From positions 310,001 through 374,000 of the forward strand of contig NZ_JACEHK010000015.1 of the NCBI RefSeq assembly GCF_025377685.1: a stretch of DNA of 64,000 nucleotides, in the 5' to 3' direction. Position numbers and translations under genes: made by a program. Source of the stretch: Anaerobacillus sp. CMMVII (GTDB taxonomy: Bacteria > Bacillota > Bacilli > Bacillales > Anaerobacillaceae). Below are positions 1-9,985 of this stretch, piece after piece; the first letter of the stretch is position 1, and every line of letters begins with the position of its first letter. The notes below the pieces were generated by a model. It was not told where the DNA came from. It saw only the letters and a list, made by a program, of their open reading frames with translations, and ran no database searches.

Positions 1-352
1 GGCAAAGGAAGTAGAAATAATTGAAGGGGTAGTGGAGCGGATTGAACCATTTATGATAGCGGTCTGGATCATGTCGATTTTTAATACAATGGCTATCGCT
101 CATTTCCTCGCCACCAAGATTGTCAAAGATGAGATGTTGAAGAAAATCAGATTTTCAAGTATCGCCATTTGGTTAGCAGGTATTGCCTTTATTATTATTT
201 TTATCCCAGACTCTATCCAAGAAGCATTTTTATTAGGTGATTATGTATCGTACTTTGGCTTAGCGCTTACGTGCTCAGTTTTAGTTTCGGGATATCTATT
301 AGTACTCTTGAAAAAGAAAGGCAATAAACAAGAGAAAAGCGAGGCGGTCTAA
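1..352 (+). CDS. Spore germination permease, GerAB/GerKB family (5' end outside window)
   Basis: The frame is open from the left edge, so only about the last 116 residues are present. They contain the run VERIEPFMIAVWIMSIFN and further hydrophobic segments, ending in a short basic tail (KKKGNKQEKSE). This matches the last membrane helices of the B subunit of GerA-type germinant receptors, an amino-acid-permease-like integral membrane protein of the spore inner membrane. The TAA stop (350-352) is one base before the GTG of the next gene, a GerAC-like lipoprotein, which implies one operon. Recognition rests on the C-terminus plus the unmistakable neighbours. Confidence 0.85.
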   Translation, partial: AKEVEIIEGVVERIEPFMIAVWIMSIFNTMAIAHFLATKIVKDEMLKKIRFSSIAIWLAGIAFIIIFIPDSIQEAFLLGDYVSYFGLALTCSVLVSGYLLVLLKKKGNKQEKSEAV

Positions 353-353
353 A

Positions 354-1547
354 GTGATTAGAATAGTCTTGGTAGTAATAGTATGCTTACTCCTTTTAAC
401 GTCTTGCTGGGATCGAAAAGAAATTGAAGAATTAGGTCTTGTTCTGGCGGTAGCTATCGACCCCCTAGAAGAGGAGGAGATGGAACAATTTGAAGGTCAA
501 TTTAAAAGAGAAACAAGGAAAGAACCTGAACAACTATTTAAATCGACATTTCAAATTGTCATTCCAAGTACGATAACTGAAGGCCGACAACTTGAAGAAA
601 AGGCTTTTTTTAATATAAGTTCGGTAGGGCGAACGAACTTTAAAATCGTTCGAAATATAGCTTCGAGAAGAAGCCGGCGTTTAAATTTTGAACATTTAAA
701 AGTAATCATCATTAATGAAAAATTAGCACGATCTGGAGCGATTGGCAAAATGGTTGACCTGTATATTAGAGATCATGAAATGCGCAGAAGAACGTTAATG
801 TATGTCTCAAAAGGGAAAGCTGAAGACGTGTTAGAGAAGAAACTTCCTCTAGAAATGATGCCTGCGTTATCGATGAAGATGATCCAAGATAATTATCCAG
901 CACATCAAGGGATGCCAGTCCCAGTAGAGATTGGTGAATTAAGTGGGGCTGTCATTGGTGAAAAAAGTTATCTTATTCCAAGAATTACTGCAAAAGAAGG
1001 GAAAGATTTTATCATTGCAGGTGCTGGGGTATTTCTTGGTAAGACAAATGAATTAATTGGTTGGTTAGGAGAAGAAGACCTTGAAGGGTATAATTTTATG
1101 GTAGGTGAGGCTGAAAATGCCATTGTCGAGGTTAGGTTTAAAGAAAATCTATTCGTTTATGAGCTTGATGGTATGGAGACTGAAATCAATTATATGCGAA
1201 AAAATGAGACTGACCATTTCCAGGTAAGAATAAAAACTGAGGGGACATTCGTAGAGAACTGGTTAGAAGGAGTTGAGATTGGTGATCAAGCGACGATAGA
1301 AGAGCTTGAGAAAGCTATAGAAGAGGAAATAAAATTCGTCACAGAAAAAATTGTGAAGAAGATGCAAGAAGAATTTCACGCTGATATTTTTAAACTATAT
1401 ACTTCCGTGAAAAAGAAGAATTATCCATACTGGACGAAAATTGAAGATCAATGGGACGGAAAAGATGGCTATTTTTCTAAAGCAGTTGTTGAGATTGATG
1501 TAAAAGCTAAGATTAGGCATTATATGACAAAAGAACGGTTAACATAG
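354..1547 (+). CDS. Spore germination lipoprotein, GerAC/GerKC family
   Basis: 397 residues. A signal peptide ends in a lipobox with the acylated Cys at residue 18, followed by CWDRKEIEELG, the signature start of mature GerAC proteins (Ger(x)C family). It is the C subunit of a germinant receptor, anchored on the outer face of the spore inner membrane and needed for response to nutrients. GTG start with the ribosome site GAGGCGG just upstream, inside the end of the preceding permease gene. The A subunit begins 10 bp downstream. Length is normal for the family and the frame is intact. Confidence 0.92.
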   Translation: MIRIVLVVIVCLLLLTSCWDRKEIEELGLVLAVAIDPLEEEEMEQFEGQFKRETRKEPEQLFKSTFQIVIPSTITEGRQLEEKAFFNISSVGRTNFKIVRNIASRRSRRLNFEHLKVIIINEKLARSGAIGKMVDLYIRDHEMRRRTLMYVSKGKAEDVLEKKLPLEMMPALSMKMIQDNYPAHQGMPVPVEIGELSGAVIGEKSYLIPRITAKEGKDFIIAGAGVFLGKTNELIGWLGEEDLEGYNFMVGEAENAIVEVRFKENLFVYELDGMETEINYMRKNETDHFQVRIKTEGTFVENWLEGVEIGDQATIEELEKAIEEEIKFVTEKIVKKMQEEFHADIFKLYTSVKKKNYPYWTKIEDQWDGKDGYFSKAVVEIDVKAKIRHYMTKERLT

Positions 1548-1557
1548 GGAGAAAATA

Positions 1558-3080
1558 ATGCTAAAGAAACTATTTTCAAAATTAAATGCAAAAAGTGCAC
1601 GCCAGGGGCATGATTATACAATTGCTCTTACGGGAAATTTAGATGAAACAGTTCAGTCAATAATAAATATTGTCGGTGAAAGCGATGATATTTTACAAAG
1701 AAACTTTTTAATTGGAAAGAAAATACCGGCAACGCTCTTCTTTGTAGATGGACTTTGTGATTCAGATAGTATAGAGGAGGATATTATCCGTCCGCTTATG
1801 TACTTTAATGAACAAGAAAAGCTTGATAAAAAACATCTTCTAACCTATATAGAAAATGAGGTAGTGACATTAAGTGAGGTTAAAACAGAAGAGTCATTAG
1901 AAAAAGCGATTCTTCCGTTATTATCAGGTGAAACGCTTCTTGTAATTGAAGGGATTAACAAATTAATTCTTTTGAAACAAGGCAATTTAATCAACGAAGT
2001 ATTGCCGAACCAGAAAGTGAAGTTGTTGTTCGTGGTCCAAGAGATGGATTTGTCGAAACATTGCATACAAATATACTACAAATTCGCCGTAGAGTGAGAG
2101 ATCCCAATCTGACTGTGCAGTTTGGGACGTTGGGCAGACGGGGAAAAAGTGATTTCGCGATTCTTTATCTTAAAGGCATTGCAAATGAGAAACATATCAA
2201 AGAAATGCGCTATCGAATTGCATGCATTGATAATGATCAAGTGTCTGAAACAGGGACATTAGAACAATTTATTGAGGATAATGTTTTATCGATTTTTCCA
2301 CAAATGTTAAGAACTGAACGACCGGACAAAACAGTCACTGCATTAATGGCCGGGCAAGTGGTCGTTTTAAAAGATGGTAGTCCTTTTAGTCTTATGGCTC
2401 CTGTGACATTTCATATGCTGTTTCGTTCTCCTGAAGATTACTATGACCGTTGGCACATTAGTTCGTTAATTAGGCTTCTTAGATATATGGCAGCTTTTAT
2501 AGCCGTATTTCTTCCCGCAATCTATATTGCGATGGTTTCTTACCACCAAGGAATGATCCCTACGTACTTAGCCATATCCATTGCCGGTTCAAGGGAAGGC
2601 GTACCTTTCCCTGCGTTTGTTGAAGCAATTATCATGGAAGTAACGATTGAGCTATTAAGAGAGGCAGGGGTACGTTTACCAAGGGCGGTAGGACAAACAA
2701 TAGGAATTGTTGGTGGTCTTGTTATTGGTGATGCTGCAGTTAGAGCAGGAATTGTCAGTCCGATCATGGTAATCGTCGTAGCCCTCACCGCGATAGCATC
2801 ATTTGCAATTCCCGCTTATAACGTAAGTATTACATTGCGTATTCTCCGTTTTGTAATGATGTTAAGCGCAGCATCCTTTGGTTTATATGGAATTGTTATT
2901 GTTTATATTTTTTTGAATATCCATTTAGTTGGTTTAAGAAGCTTAGGTACATACTATACGTCTCCTTTTGCTCCTTATCATTTTAAGGAATGGAAAGACT
3001 TAATAATTCGCTTGCCTTTAAGTGTTTTAAGCAGCCGTTTTTCTGAATTAAAACCGAAGGATCAAAAGAAACAAGGATAA
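1558..3080 (+). CDS. Spore germination protein, GerAA/GerKA family (frameshifted by one missing base)
   Basis: A-subunit of a GerA-type germinant receptor, split into two frames. The first (from ATG 1558, after AGGGAG) has the N-terminal soluble domain and runs out of frame at about 1970. The second gives the conserved EVVVRGPRDGFVETLHTN block, then the membrane domain with several helices. Restoring one T in the run at 1970-1973 joins them (...LILFETRQFNQRSIAEPES...) and gives about 507 residues, the usual size. The gene is third in a B-C-A order; receptor operons more often start with the A gene, so another A gene may lie left of the window. A true recent pseudogene is possible, but nine other genes here have the same kind of lesion. 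Confidence 0.88.
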
Positions 3081-3334
3081 ATTTATCAAATTTATGAACT
3101 TTATTGTTTTTTGAACAAAAGTGTTAGATAAATCACATTTAATAAAAAATACTGCATGTAAGATGTAATTAAATAAGTGAAAAAAGATCAATTTTATGAC
3201 AAGTTGCTCTAAATTCTATACACTTATTCCGATAAAGGATATAGTTAATAAAGTGTATTAACGAGATTTAACTGAAAAAATATAAATTATGTACTAGGCT
3301 GCATAAAGTACAGAGTATGAAGGGTGAGGGTACA

Positions 3335-4378
3335 ATGACTACAAATCAATTTAATGACAACTTTTTAAAAGCAACTAGAGGAGAAAAGGTTTCTCATGTT
3401 CCTGTATGGTATATGAGACAGGCAGGGAGATCACAACCTGAGTATCGTGCGATTAAAGAAAAGTATTCACTTTTTGAAATTACACATCAACCTGAGCTTT
3501 GTGCTTATGTAACGAAGCTACCAGTTGATCAATATAATAATGATGCAGCAATTCTATATAAAGATATCATGACACCACTGCCTGCGATGGGGGTAGATGT
3601 TGAAATTAAAGCAGGAATTGGTCCAGTAATTGCAAATCCAGTTCGTACATTCCAAGATGTAGAAAAATTAGGAACAATCAATCCTGAAGCAGATGTTCCT
3701 TATGTATTAGACACTATAAAATTATTAAGAGAGCAATTAACTGTACCACTTATTTCTTTTGGTGGGGCGCCATTTACACTTGCAAGCTATATGATTGAAG
3801 GTGGACCTTCAAAAAACTATAATAATACAAAGGCGTTTATGTATTCACAGCCTGAAAGCTGGTTCCTACTTATGGACAAACTAGCAGATATGACAATCAC
3901 GTACTGTAAATCGCAAATTAATGCTGGTTCCCAAGCCATACAGATTTTTGATTCTTGGGTAGGGGCACTTAATGTCGAAGATTACCGTATCTTCATTAAA
4001 CCTGTGATGCACAAGATCTTTACAGCTTTAAAAGAAGAAAATGTTCCATTGATCATGTTTGGTGTTGGTGCTAGCCACTTAGCTAATGAGTGGCATGATC
4101 TTCCGCTAGATGTTGTTGGTCTTGACTGGAGATTATCAATTAAAGAAGCCGAAGAACGTGGAATTAAAAAAGCTGTACAAGGGAACTTAGATCCTGCGAT
4201 TTTACTTGCTACATGGGATGTAATAGAAAAGAAAACGACAGAGATTTTGGATCAAGGCTTGGCTCACGAAGGCGGTTTCGTATTCAATCTAGGTCACGGC
4301 GTATTCCCACAAGTAAATCCGGACACATTACGTAGATTAACTGCTTTTGTTCATGAGTATACTGCGAAAAAACTATAA
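3335..4378 (+). CDS. hemE: Uroporphyrinogen decarboxylase
   Basis: 347 residues. Converts uroporphyrinogen III to coproporphyrinogen III, the last step before the Gram-positive coproporphyrin branch of haem synthesis; cytosolic. The N-terminal [16 protein letters not shown] block holds the substrate-carboxylate-binding Arg residues, and [15 protein letters not shown] and FNLGHGVFP are further family signatures. I chose the ATG at 3335 because GGGTGAGGG lies at the right distance and the product then matches family N-termini; an in-frame ATG at 3317 has no such site. First gene of hemE-hemH-hemY. A TGTACT/AGTACA inverted repeat at 3290-3312 might be regulatory but is unsupported. Confidence 0.96.
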   Translation: MTTNQFNDNFLKATRGEKVSHVPVWYMRQAGRSQPEYRAIKEKYSLFEITHQPELCAYVTKLPVDQYNNDAAILYKDIMTPLPAMGVDVEIKAGIGPVIANPVRTFQDVEKLGTINPEADVPYVLDTIKLLREQLTVPLISFGGAPFTLASYMIEGGPSKNYNNTKAFMYSQPESWFLLMDKLADMTITYCKSQINAGSQAIQIFDSWVGALNVEDYRIFIKPVMHKIFTALKEENVPLIMFGVGASHLANEWHDLPLDVVGLDWRLSIKEAEERGIKKAVQGNLDPAILLATWDVIEKKTTEILDQGLAHEGGFVFNLGHGVFPQVNPDTLRRLTAFVHEYTAKKL

Positions 4379-4380
4379 AA

Positions 4381-4488
4381 AGTTAAGAGTTATGAGTTTT
4401 GAGTTGTGAGTTATTGGAGCTTCTCAGAGATGCTTTCAAAGAAACTCAAAACTCAACACTCAAAACTCAAAACTCAACACTCAAAACT
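4381..4488. repeat. Heptamer-hairpin repeat, copy 1 (hemE-hemH gap)
   Basis: Left arm is built of 7-base units (GAGTTAT, GAGTTTT, GAGTTGT), right arm of the complementary series (AACTCAA, CACTCAA), separated by about 25 bases containing GAGCTTCTC. It starts 2 bp after the hemE stop and ends about 20 bp before hemH, inside an operon, so it must be transcribed. Same family as 13 other copies in this window. Confidence 0.85.
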
Positions 4489-4510
4489 GGGGTAGAAAGG
4501 TGTATGGCAA

Positions 4511-5455
4511 ATGTCTAAAAAAACGATTGGATTACTTGTTATGGCGTACGGGACTCCCCGGAGCGTAGCGGAAATTGAACCTTATTACACACATATTAGA
4601 CGTGGAAGAAAGCCTTCTGATGAAATGTTGGCTGAATTAACAGAGCGTTATGAAGCAATTGGCGGTCTTTCTCCATTAGCAAGAATTACTGAAGCGCAAG
4701 GCCAAGGGTTAGAAAATAGACTAAACGAGTTAAGCACGGATGTTCAATTCAAGCTTTATTTAGGCTTAAAGCATATTGCGCCATTTATTGAAGATGCTGT
4801 TGACCAAATGAAGGCTGACGGAATTGAAGATGCTGTGAGCATAGTCCTAGCACCACATTACTCAACATTTAGTGTTAAGTCTTATAATGGCCGTGCAAAA
4901 GAGCATTCGGAGAAGATTAACGGACCGAAAATACATAGTATTGATAGTTGGTATGATCATCCGAAGTTTATTCAATATTGGACAGACGAAATTAAGAAGA
5001 CAATGGCGACGATGACAGAAGAACAGAAGGATAAATCAGTTGTCATTTTCTCTGCTCATAGTTTACCGGAGAAAATATTACAATATGGTGATCCATATCC
5101 AGAGCAGTTGCAAAGAACCGCAGATTTAATTGCCAATGAAGCAGGGATCACTAACTATACGATTGGTTGGCAGAGTGAAGGGAATACTCCTGATCCATGG
5201 ATTGGTCCTGATGTACAAGATCTAACTAGGGATCTTTATAACGAAAGCGGTTATACGGCCTATGTATATTGTCCGGTAGGATTTGTTGCAGATCATTTAG
5301 AAGTTCTTTACGACAATGATATAGAGTGTAAAAATGTGACAGACGAATTAGGTGTTGCATATTTTCGACCAGAAATGCCTAATGCGAAGCCAGAATTTAT
5401 TGACTGTTTGGCAGATGTGGTGAGAACTAAGTTGACAGAGAAAGAAAGTGAATAA
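4511..5455 (+). CDS. hemH: Coproporphyrin ferrochelatase
   Basis: 314 residues. Inserts Fe(II) into the porphyrin; in Firmicutes the substrate is coproporphyrin III (name CpfC in the newer scheme). The metal ligands known from the B. subtilis enzyme fall at the same positions here: His183 in SAHSLPEK and Glu264 in [13 protein letters not shown] 4511 follows AGAAAGGTG. It lies between hemE and hemY and its stop is only 2 bp before the hemY start, so hemH and hemY are translationally close. Confidence 0.96.
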   Translation: MSKKTIGLLVMAYGTPRSVAEIEPYYTHIRRGRKPSDEMLAELTERYEAIGGLSPLARITEAQGQGLENRLNELSTDVQFKLYLGLKHIAPFIEDAVDQMKADGIEDAVSIVLAPHYSTFSVKSYNGRAKEHSEKINGPKIHSIDSWYDHPKFIQYWTDEIKKTMATMTEEQKDKSVVIFSAHSLPEKILQYGDPYPEQLQRTADLIANEAGITNYTIGWQSEGNTPDPWIGPDVQDLTRDLYNESGYTAYVYCPVGFVADHLEVLYDNDIECKNVTDELGVAYFRPEMPNAKPEFIDCLADVVRTKLTEKESE

Positions 5456-5457
5456 TC

Positions 5458-6864
5458 ATGAGTAGAAAAAGAGTTGCCATCATTGGAGGAGGAATTACCG
5501 GATTAACGGTTGCTTATTATTTACAAAAAGAAATATTGGCTAATAACCTCGATTGTGAATACCGCCTTTTTGAAAAGTCTGATAAACTAGGCGGGAAAAT
5601 CGCTACTGATTATCGCAATGGCTTTGTCATTGAAATGGGTCCTGACTCATTTTTAGCAAGAAAGCAAAGTGCAACTAGGTTAGCTAAAGAAGTTGGACTA
5701 GAAAAAGAGCTAGTTTCTAATGGTGGTGGCGGAGCGTTTATTTTAAACAATAATAAGTTATATCCGATTCCAGGCGGAGCTATCATGGGAATTCCTACAC
5801 AAATGGCACCTTTTGCGACTACTAAACTCTTCTCACCGCTAGGAAAACTAAGAGCGGCTGGCGATTTACTATTACCAAGAGCAAGTGATCCGGATGTCGA
5901 TATGGCTTTAGGAAGTTTCTTTCGTAAGCGTCTTGGAAATGAAATCGTTGATAATCTAATCGAACCACTTTTGTCAGGAATTTATGCAGGTGACATTGAT
6001 AAATTGAGCTTAATGGCAACATTTCCTCAGTTCCATCAAGTTGAACAGAAACACCGTAGTCTTATCTTAGGTATGAAAAAGGCCACTCCTCCAAAGCCCA
6101 AAACAGCCTCCAAGAAAGCAAAAGGTGGAATGTTCCTTTCATTTAAAAGAGGACTTGGATCATTAGTAGATGGAGTTGAAAAGTATTTAGATGAGGAAGC
6201 ACTGGTTAAGGGTGTTGGACTAGTCAAATTAGAGAAAAAAGGTGAGTCATATGAACTAACATTCTCTAATGGGACAGTTGAAATGTTTGATTACGTAGTG
6301 ATGGCTACGCCGCATCATGTAACGGAAGAGGCGCTACAGAATTATTCGTTTGTAAAACCATTGGCTGATATCCCTTCGACTTCAGTTGCTACAATTGCGA
6401 TGGCCTTTCCACAATCCGCAATTAAAAAAGATATTAATGGTACTGGTTTTGTTGTTTCAAGGAAGAATGACTACAACATCACGGCTTGTACATGGACACA
6501 CAAAAAATGGGATCATTCAGCTCCAGAAGGCTATGCATTGCTACGTTGTTATGTAGGGCGTGCGGGCAATGATGCGATTGTTGATTGGTCTGATGAAGAA
6601 ATTATCAATGCCGTCCTAACTGATCTAAATAAAACAATGCAGATTGATGACAAGCCAGAATTTACAATTATTCGTCGCTGGAAAAATTCAATGCCTCAGT
6701 ATGTTGTTGGCCATAAGCAACGAACAGATGAATTAAAAGAACAGCTACAGAAACATCTGCCAGGCGTTTACGTGGCCGGGGGTTCATTTGAAGGTATTGG
6801 TGTTCCTGACTGTATTGACCAAGGTGAAGCGGTTGTTGCAAAATTAAAAAACCATTTAGCTTAA
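5458..6864 (+). CDS. hemY: Coproporphyrinogen III oxidase (HemY/CgoX type)
   Basis: 468 residues. FAD-dependent oxidase of the protoporphyrinogen-oxidase family; the Bacillus enzymes oxidise coproporphyrinogen III to coproporphyrin III, the substrate of HemH. The N-terminal dinucleotide-binding motif IGGGITGLTVAYYL is followed by a Glu/Lys-rich FAD strand (LFEKSDKLGGK), and the C-terminus has the family FAD-contact segment (VAGGSFEGIGVPDCIDQG). Last gene of the haem operon, followed by an intrinsic terminator. The final decarboxylase (HemQ/ChdC) is not in the window. Confidence 0.95.
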   Translation: MSRKRVAIIGGGITGLTVAYYLQKEILANNLDCEYRLFEKSDKLGGKIATDYRNGFVIEMGPDSFLARKQSATRLAKEVGLEKELVSNGGGGAFILNNNKLYPIPGGAIMGIPTQMAPFATTKLFSPLGKLRAAGDLLLPRASDPDVDMALGSFFRKRLGNEIVDNLIEPLLSGIYAGDIDKLSLMATFPQFHQVEQKHRSLILGMKKATPPKPKTASKKAKGGMFLSFKRGLGSLVDGVEKYLDEEALVKGVGLVKLEKKGESYELTFSNGTVEMFDYVVMATPHHVTEEALQNYSFVKPLADIPSTSVATIAMAFPQSAIKKDINGTGFVVSRKNDYNITACTWTHKKWDHSAPEGYALLRCYVGRAGNDAIVDWSDEEIINAVLTDLNKTMQIDDKPEFTIIRRWKNSMPQYVVGHKQRTDELKEQLQKHLPGVYVAGGSFEGIGVPDCIDQGEAVVAKLKNHLA

Positions 6865-6870
6865 ACAATT

Positions 6871-6913
6871 AGCTCTCTGTTAGCAGTTTTACTGACTACA
6901 GGGGGCTTTTTTT
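6871..6913 (+). terminator. Intrinsic terminator of hemEHY
   Basis: AGCTCTCTGT pairs with ACAGGGGGCT (with G-U pairs), followed by a run of T at 6908-6913, directly after the hemY stop. Confidence 0.75.
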
Positions 6914-7040
6914 CTCTCTTAGGGTGTATTAATTAATACACCTTACCTGCCAGGTCGTAAGAAATGAGTGTACAAGGCAAATGCCATATCAAGCAAGGTA
7001 TAAAAAAATATTTAGGTTAGTGAATAATATACTCAATATA

Positions 7041-7070
7041 AAGAAAAAAGAAGGTAGCCAGCGCTACCCT
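7041..7070 (-). terminator. Intrinsic terminator of the ABC importer operon
   Basis: On the minus strand GGTAGC and GCTACC form a short stem followed by a T-rich tract (the A-rich run 7041-7052 on the plus strand), about 10 bp past the stop of the binding-protein gene. Confidence 0.65.
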
Positions 7071-7078
7071 CTAATTCT

Positions 7079-8071
7079 TTAGTTTCCGTTAATAATCTTA
7101 TCAAGTCTAGAAGTATCAACAAAACCTTCTAGGTTAGGCTCACTATCGATAAAGTCTAATTCATAAGAAGCAGTTGCCCAAGCTTGTAGAGCATCTGCGT
7201 GTGTTTCAGTTGTCACAGCCATACGTTTCCAAGCATTTTCTAAAACAGATTGAGGAAGTCTTTGTTGTGTTAAGCTATAAAGTAAGTCGTTAATCGTAAC
7301 TAGCGTATCCTCAGTGTTTGTTTGTGTATAATCAACCGCACGTTTATGAGCTTTTAAGAATTGATCAACAGCCTCTGGATTTTCTTTTAAGAATTGATTA
7401 GTCGTTACAACAACAACACTTGGTAGGGTTTCTCCTAAGAATACTTCGTTCCATTCTACAATAACTTTAGCGCCAAGTTCTTCCACTAAATAAGTACCCC
7501 AAGGCTCTGGAGCAGCCACAGCATCAATTTGAGCTTGCTCAAATAATACGATAGTGTTTGCAGGGTTGACACGTGGTTGATGGTCTACTGTTCCACCACG
7601 TCTTGTCGTTGTTAAACCAAGATCTTGAAGCATAATTTCTAACTGAACATTGTGTGTGCAACCATTACCCGGGGTGCAAAATGATTTATCAGCAAAATCT
7701 TCTAATGTTTCAATTCCAGATCCTTCTCTAGCGACAATTAACGTTGCTCCGTTTGCAGCAGCACCTAAAACAACAATGTCGTTTCCAGCTAAGAAACTGT
7801 TAATTGCTGGACCTGGTCCAACATACCCAATTTGAATACCGCCAGCATTTAAAGCTTCAATAAAATCATTTCCATTCGGGAAATTTGTAAACTGAACATC
7901 ACGATCTTTTAATTCTTCCTCGAAATAACCTTTTTCTTTCCCAACAATTCCAGCAGCGTGGTCTAAGTTTGGAAAATAACCAATGTTAACTGTATCAGAT
8001 TTCGATGAACCACAAGCAGCTAAAACCGCCAATAATAATGCTAATACTGTAACTGTTAAGAACCTTTTCAT
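7079..8071 (-). CDS. ABC transporter substrate-binding lipoprotein (nitrate/sulfonate/taurine type)
   Basis: 330 residues. The signal peptide ends in a lipobox with Cys20 (LLAVLAACGSS). The mature part starts VNIGYFPNLDHAAGIVGKEKGYF, typical of the SsuA/NrtA/TauA (NMT1-like) family of periplasmic-type binding proteins, tethered outside the membrane in Gram-positives. Two Cys in FCTPGNGCTHN are unusual for such a protein. ATG AAA AGG start preceded by GGAGGAATGAATGA. Last gene of an ATPase-permease-binding protein operon. The substrate cannot be read from sequence; sulfonate, taurine, thiamine precursors or a similar small anion are all possible. Confidence 0.85.
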   Translation of the reverse strand: MKRFLTVTVLALLLAVLAACGSSKSDTVNIGYFPNLDHAAGIVGKEKGYFEEELKDRDVQFTNFPNGNDFIEALNAGGIQIGYVGPGPAINSFLAGNDIVVLGAAANGATLIVAREGSGIETLEDFADKSFCTPGNGCTHNVQLEIMLQDLGLTTTRRGGTVDHQPRVNPANTIVLFEQAQIDAVAAPEPWGTYLVEELGAKVIVEWNEVFLGETLPSVVVVTTNQFLKENPEAVDQFLKAHKRAVDYTQTNTEDTLVTINDLLYSLTQQRLPQSVLENAWKRMAVTTETHADALQAWATASYELDFIDSEPNLEGFVDTSRLDKIINGN

Positions 8072-8148
8072 TCATTCATTCCTCCATATTATTATTTATT
8101 TATTTATTTAACAGCATTGAGTTACCATCATCATTTTACATTCTACAT

Positions 8149-8922
8149 TTACTTAGCCAATCCCCAACGAGTCATAACTTTTCTTTCGATTGGATTGAAA
8201 ATCAAATATTCGACGAAAAGTCCGATCGTTGAAATAATTACCATAATTGCAATTACTAAATCGATATTAAACATATCTCGTGCATCTAATAAGGTACGTC
8301 CCAAACCGCCTCGACCTAACAATTCCCCTGCCATTAACGCACGCCAACCGAATGCCCATGCGAGCCGTGCACCAGTTAAGGCAGCAGGGATAGAAGCCGG
8401 GATCATGACTTTCCAAATCAATTCTGAACCGCTATAACCCATGGTCCTAGCAGCTCTTATTAAAAGAGGCTGAACGTTTTTTATTCCCATCCTCATGTTC
8501 ATCGTCATTGCCCATGTACCACCAAGAACAATGATAAAAATGATGGCAACATTTCCCGCAGGACCAAAGATGATTAATGCGATGGGTAACCAGACGATAC
8601 TTGGGATCGATTGTAAGGCAATAACTAATGATCCTATTGTTTCATCTGCAAGTTTTGATTGACCTAATAAAATACCCAACGCAGCACCAATAATAAGTGC
8701 TAGGGCAAAGCCAATACTTATCCTTTGTAAACTAGTAATTAAGGCGTTACTTAAAATACCAGACTCAAAAAATCCTTTATACAATTGTTCAATTGCTCCA
8801 CTTGGTGAAGGGAAACCACGAGTAGAGCGGAATTCTAAGGTCATGTTAATTCTATATATGCTCTCCCAAATTGCGATTAGAGCCGTAAAGAAGGCTAGCC
8901 TTCTTAGAGTTGTAGTCATCAC
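8149..8922 (-). CDS. ABC transporter permease (SsuC/NrtB family)
   Basis: 257 residues, about six membrane segments. The cytoplasmic EAA-type loop is visible ([19 protein letters not shown]) and places it in the binding-protein-dependent permease family. It carries the substrate across the membrane with the ATPase encoded upstream. The start (GTG 8922 or ATG 8919) follows GGAGGAAATG and overlaps the end of the ATPase gene by 71 bp in another frame, an unusually long overlap. A 77-bp gap holding a short TTTA tandem run separates it from the binding-protein gene. Confidence 0.87.
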   Translation of the reverse strand: MMTTTLRRLAFFTALIAIWESIYRINMTLEFRSTRGFPSPSGAIEQLYKGFFESGILSNALITSLQRISIGFALALIIGAALGILLGQSKLADETIGSLVIALQSIPSIVWLPIALIIFGPAGNVAIIFIIVLGGTWAMTMNMRMGIKNVQPLLIRAARTMGYSGSELIWKVMIPASIPAALTGARLAWAFGWRALMAGELLGRGGLGRTLLDARDMFNIDLVIAIMVIISTIGLFVEYLIFNPIERKVMTRWGLAK

Positions 8923-9699
8923 CCATTTCCTCCTTCATTACTTTCTCAATTTCACCAGCTAATAGACTCATAATGTCTTCTTCAAGTTGGATAAATTCTG
9001 GTGAAGATGGCTTACGCGGTCTAGGAATGTCAACTTGAAATTCTTTGATTATTCCACCTGGTCTTGTTCCCATTAGAACAATCCGATCTGAAAGTAGAAC
9101 AGATTCACGAATGTTATGAGTAACAAAGATGATTGTTTTCCCTGTTTGCTCCCAGATAAACTGAACTTCTTTATGAAGCATTGAACGTGTTTGTTCGTCT
9201 AGTGCTCCAAAAGGTTCATCCATAAGTAAAATTTCAGGGTCCATTGCTAAGGCTCTTGCAATAGATACACGTTGTTTCATCCCGCCTGATAATTCATGAG
9301 GATAGGAAGAAACGAACTTACTTAAATGGACCAATTTTAGATATTCCAACGCTTTTTTCTCAGCATCTGCTTTCGATAATTTTTTCTTTTTAAGCCGAAC
9401 ATGACATTTTCTAAGACTGTTAACCAAGGCATTAATGCGGCTTCTTGAAAGACGACACCACGGTCTGGGCCTGGACCTTTTATTTCATTTGTACCAATTT
9501 GAACGATCCCACTACTTGCTTTATCTAACCCAGCGATAATATTTAAGAGAGTAGATTTACCGCACCCAGAAGGTCCGAGTAAGGATAAAAACTCGCCCTT
9601 TTTAATAGTTAGACTAATATCACTAAAAACGGTAAATGAAGTATTTTCCTCTTTATTCGTAAACGTTTTTTCGACGTTTTTAATTGTAACGTGGTCCAT
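8852..9699 (-). CDS. ABC transporter ATP-binding protein (SsuB/NrtD family; frameshifted by one missing base)
   Basis: The first frame (from ATG 9699 after GGAGG) has Walker A ([10 protein letters not shown]) and the Q-loop ([10 protein letters not shown]). The second has the ABC signature (SGGMKQR), Walker B ([12 protein letters not shown]) and the switch His (FVTHNI). The frame changes at about 9380-9391 within an A/T-homopolymer stretch; adding one base gives [17 protein letters not shown] and a 282-residue protein of normal size. First gene of the minus-strand importer operon. Because all catalytic motifs survive on both sides, a sequence error is more likely than a dead gene. Confidence 0.87.
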
Positions 9700-9858
9700 G
9701 TTAAAACCTCCAAACTACATTAATTATATAAAACATATATTTTTACTCGGGATTAAAGTAATCATAGTATATGACGGATTAGAAAAACTGTCAACGACAA
9801 TTTTTAAGACAAAAACTTCGTAAACGGCATTTTTTTTGGTGAAAAATACTGAATAAGA

Positions 9859-9886
9859 TTGTTTATAGGGATTTTTATGTTAACAT
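9859..9886 (+). promoter_or_regulatory. Candidate promoter for spo0B-obg
   Basis: TTGTTT and TAACAT separated by 16 bases lie about 100 bp upstream of spo0B, in a region with no other gene. Only a weak match to a vegetative promoter; I infer its use from position. Confidence 0.3.
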
Positions 9887-9985
9887 ATAGTGTAGTCAAA
9901 TAGCGGATTCGTTAAAAATCATCATAGATTTCTTCGAAAATTTTGGATTAAATAAGTCAAATCTTATTGGAAATAGGTGTTGGAT

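Noticed and set aside
3290-3312. TGTACT/AGTACA inverted repeat before hemE as an operator
   Set aside because: Only six bases per arm; too short to claim.
4381-4488. CRISPR array or simple tandem repeat
   Set aside because: The units are 7 bases without spacers, and the second half is the reverse complement of the first; no Cas genes are present.
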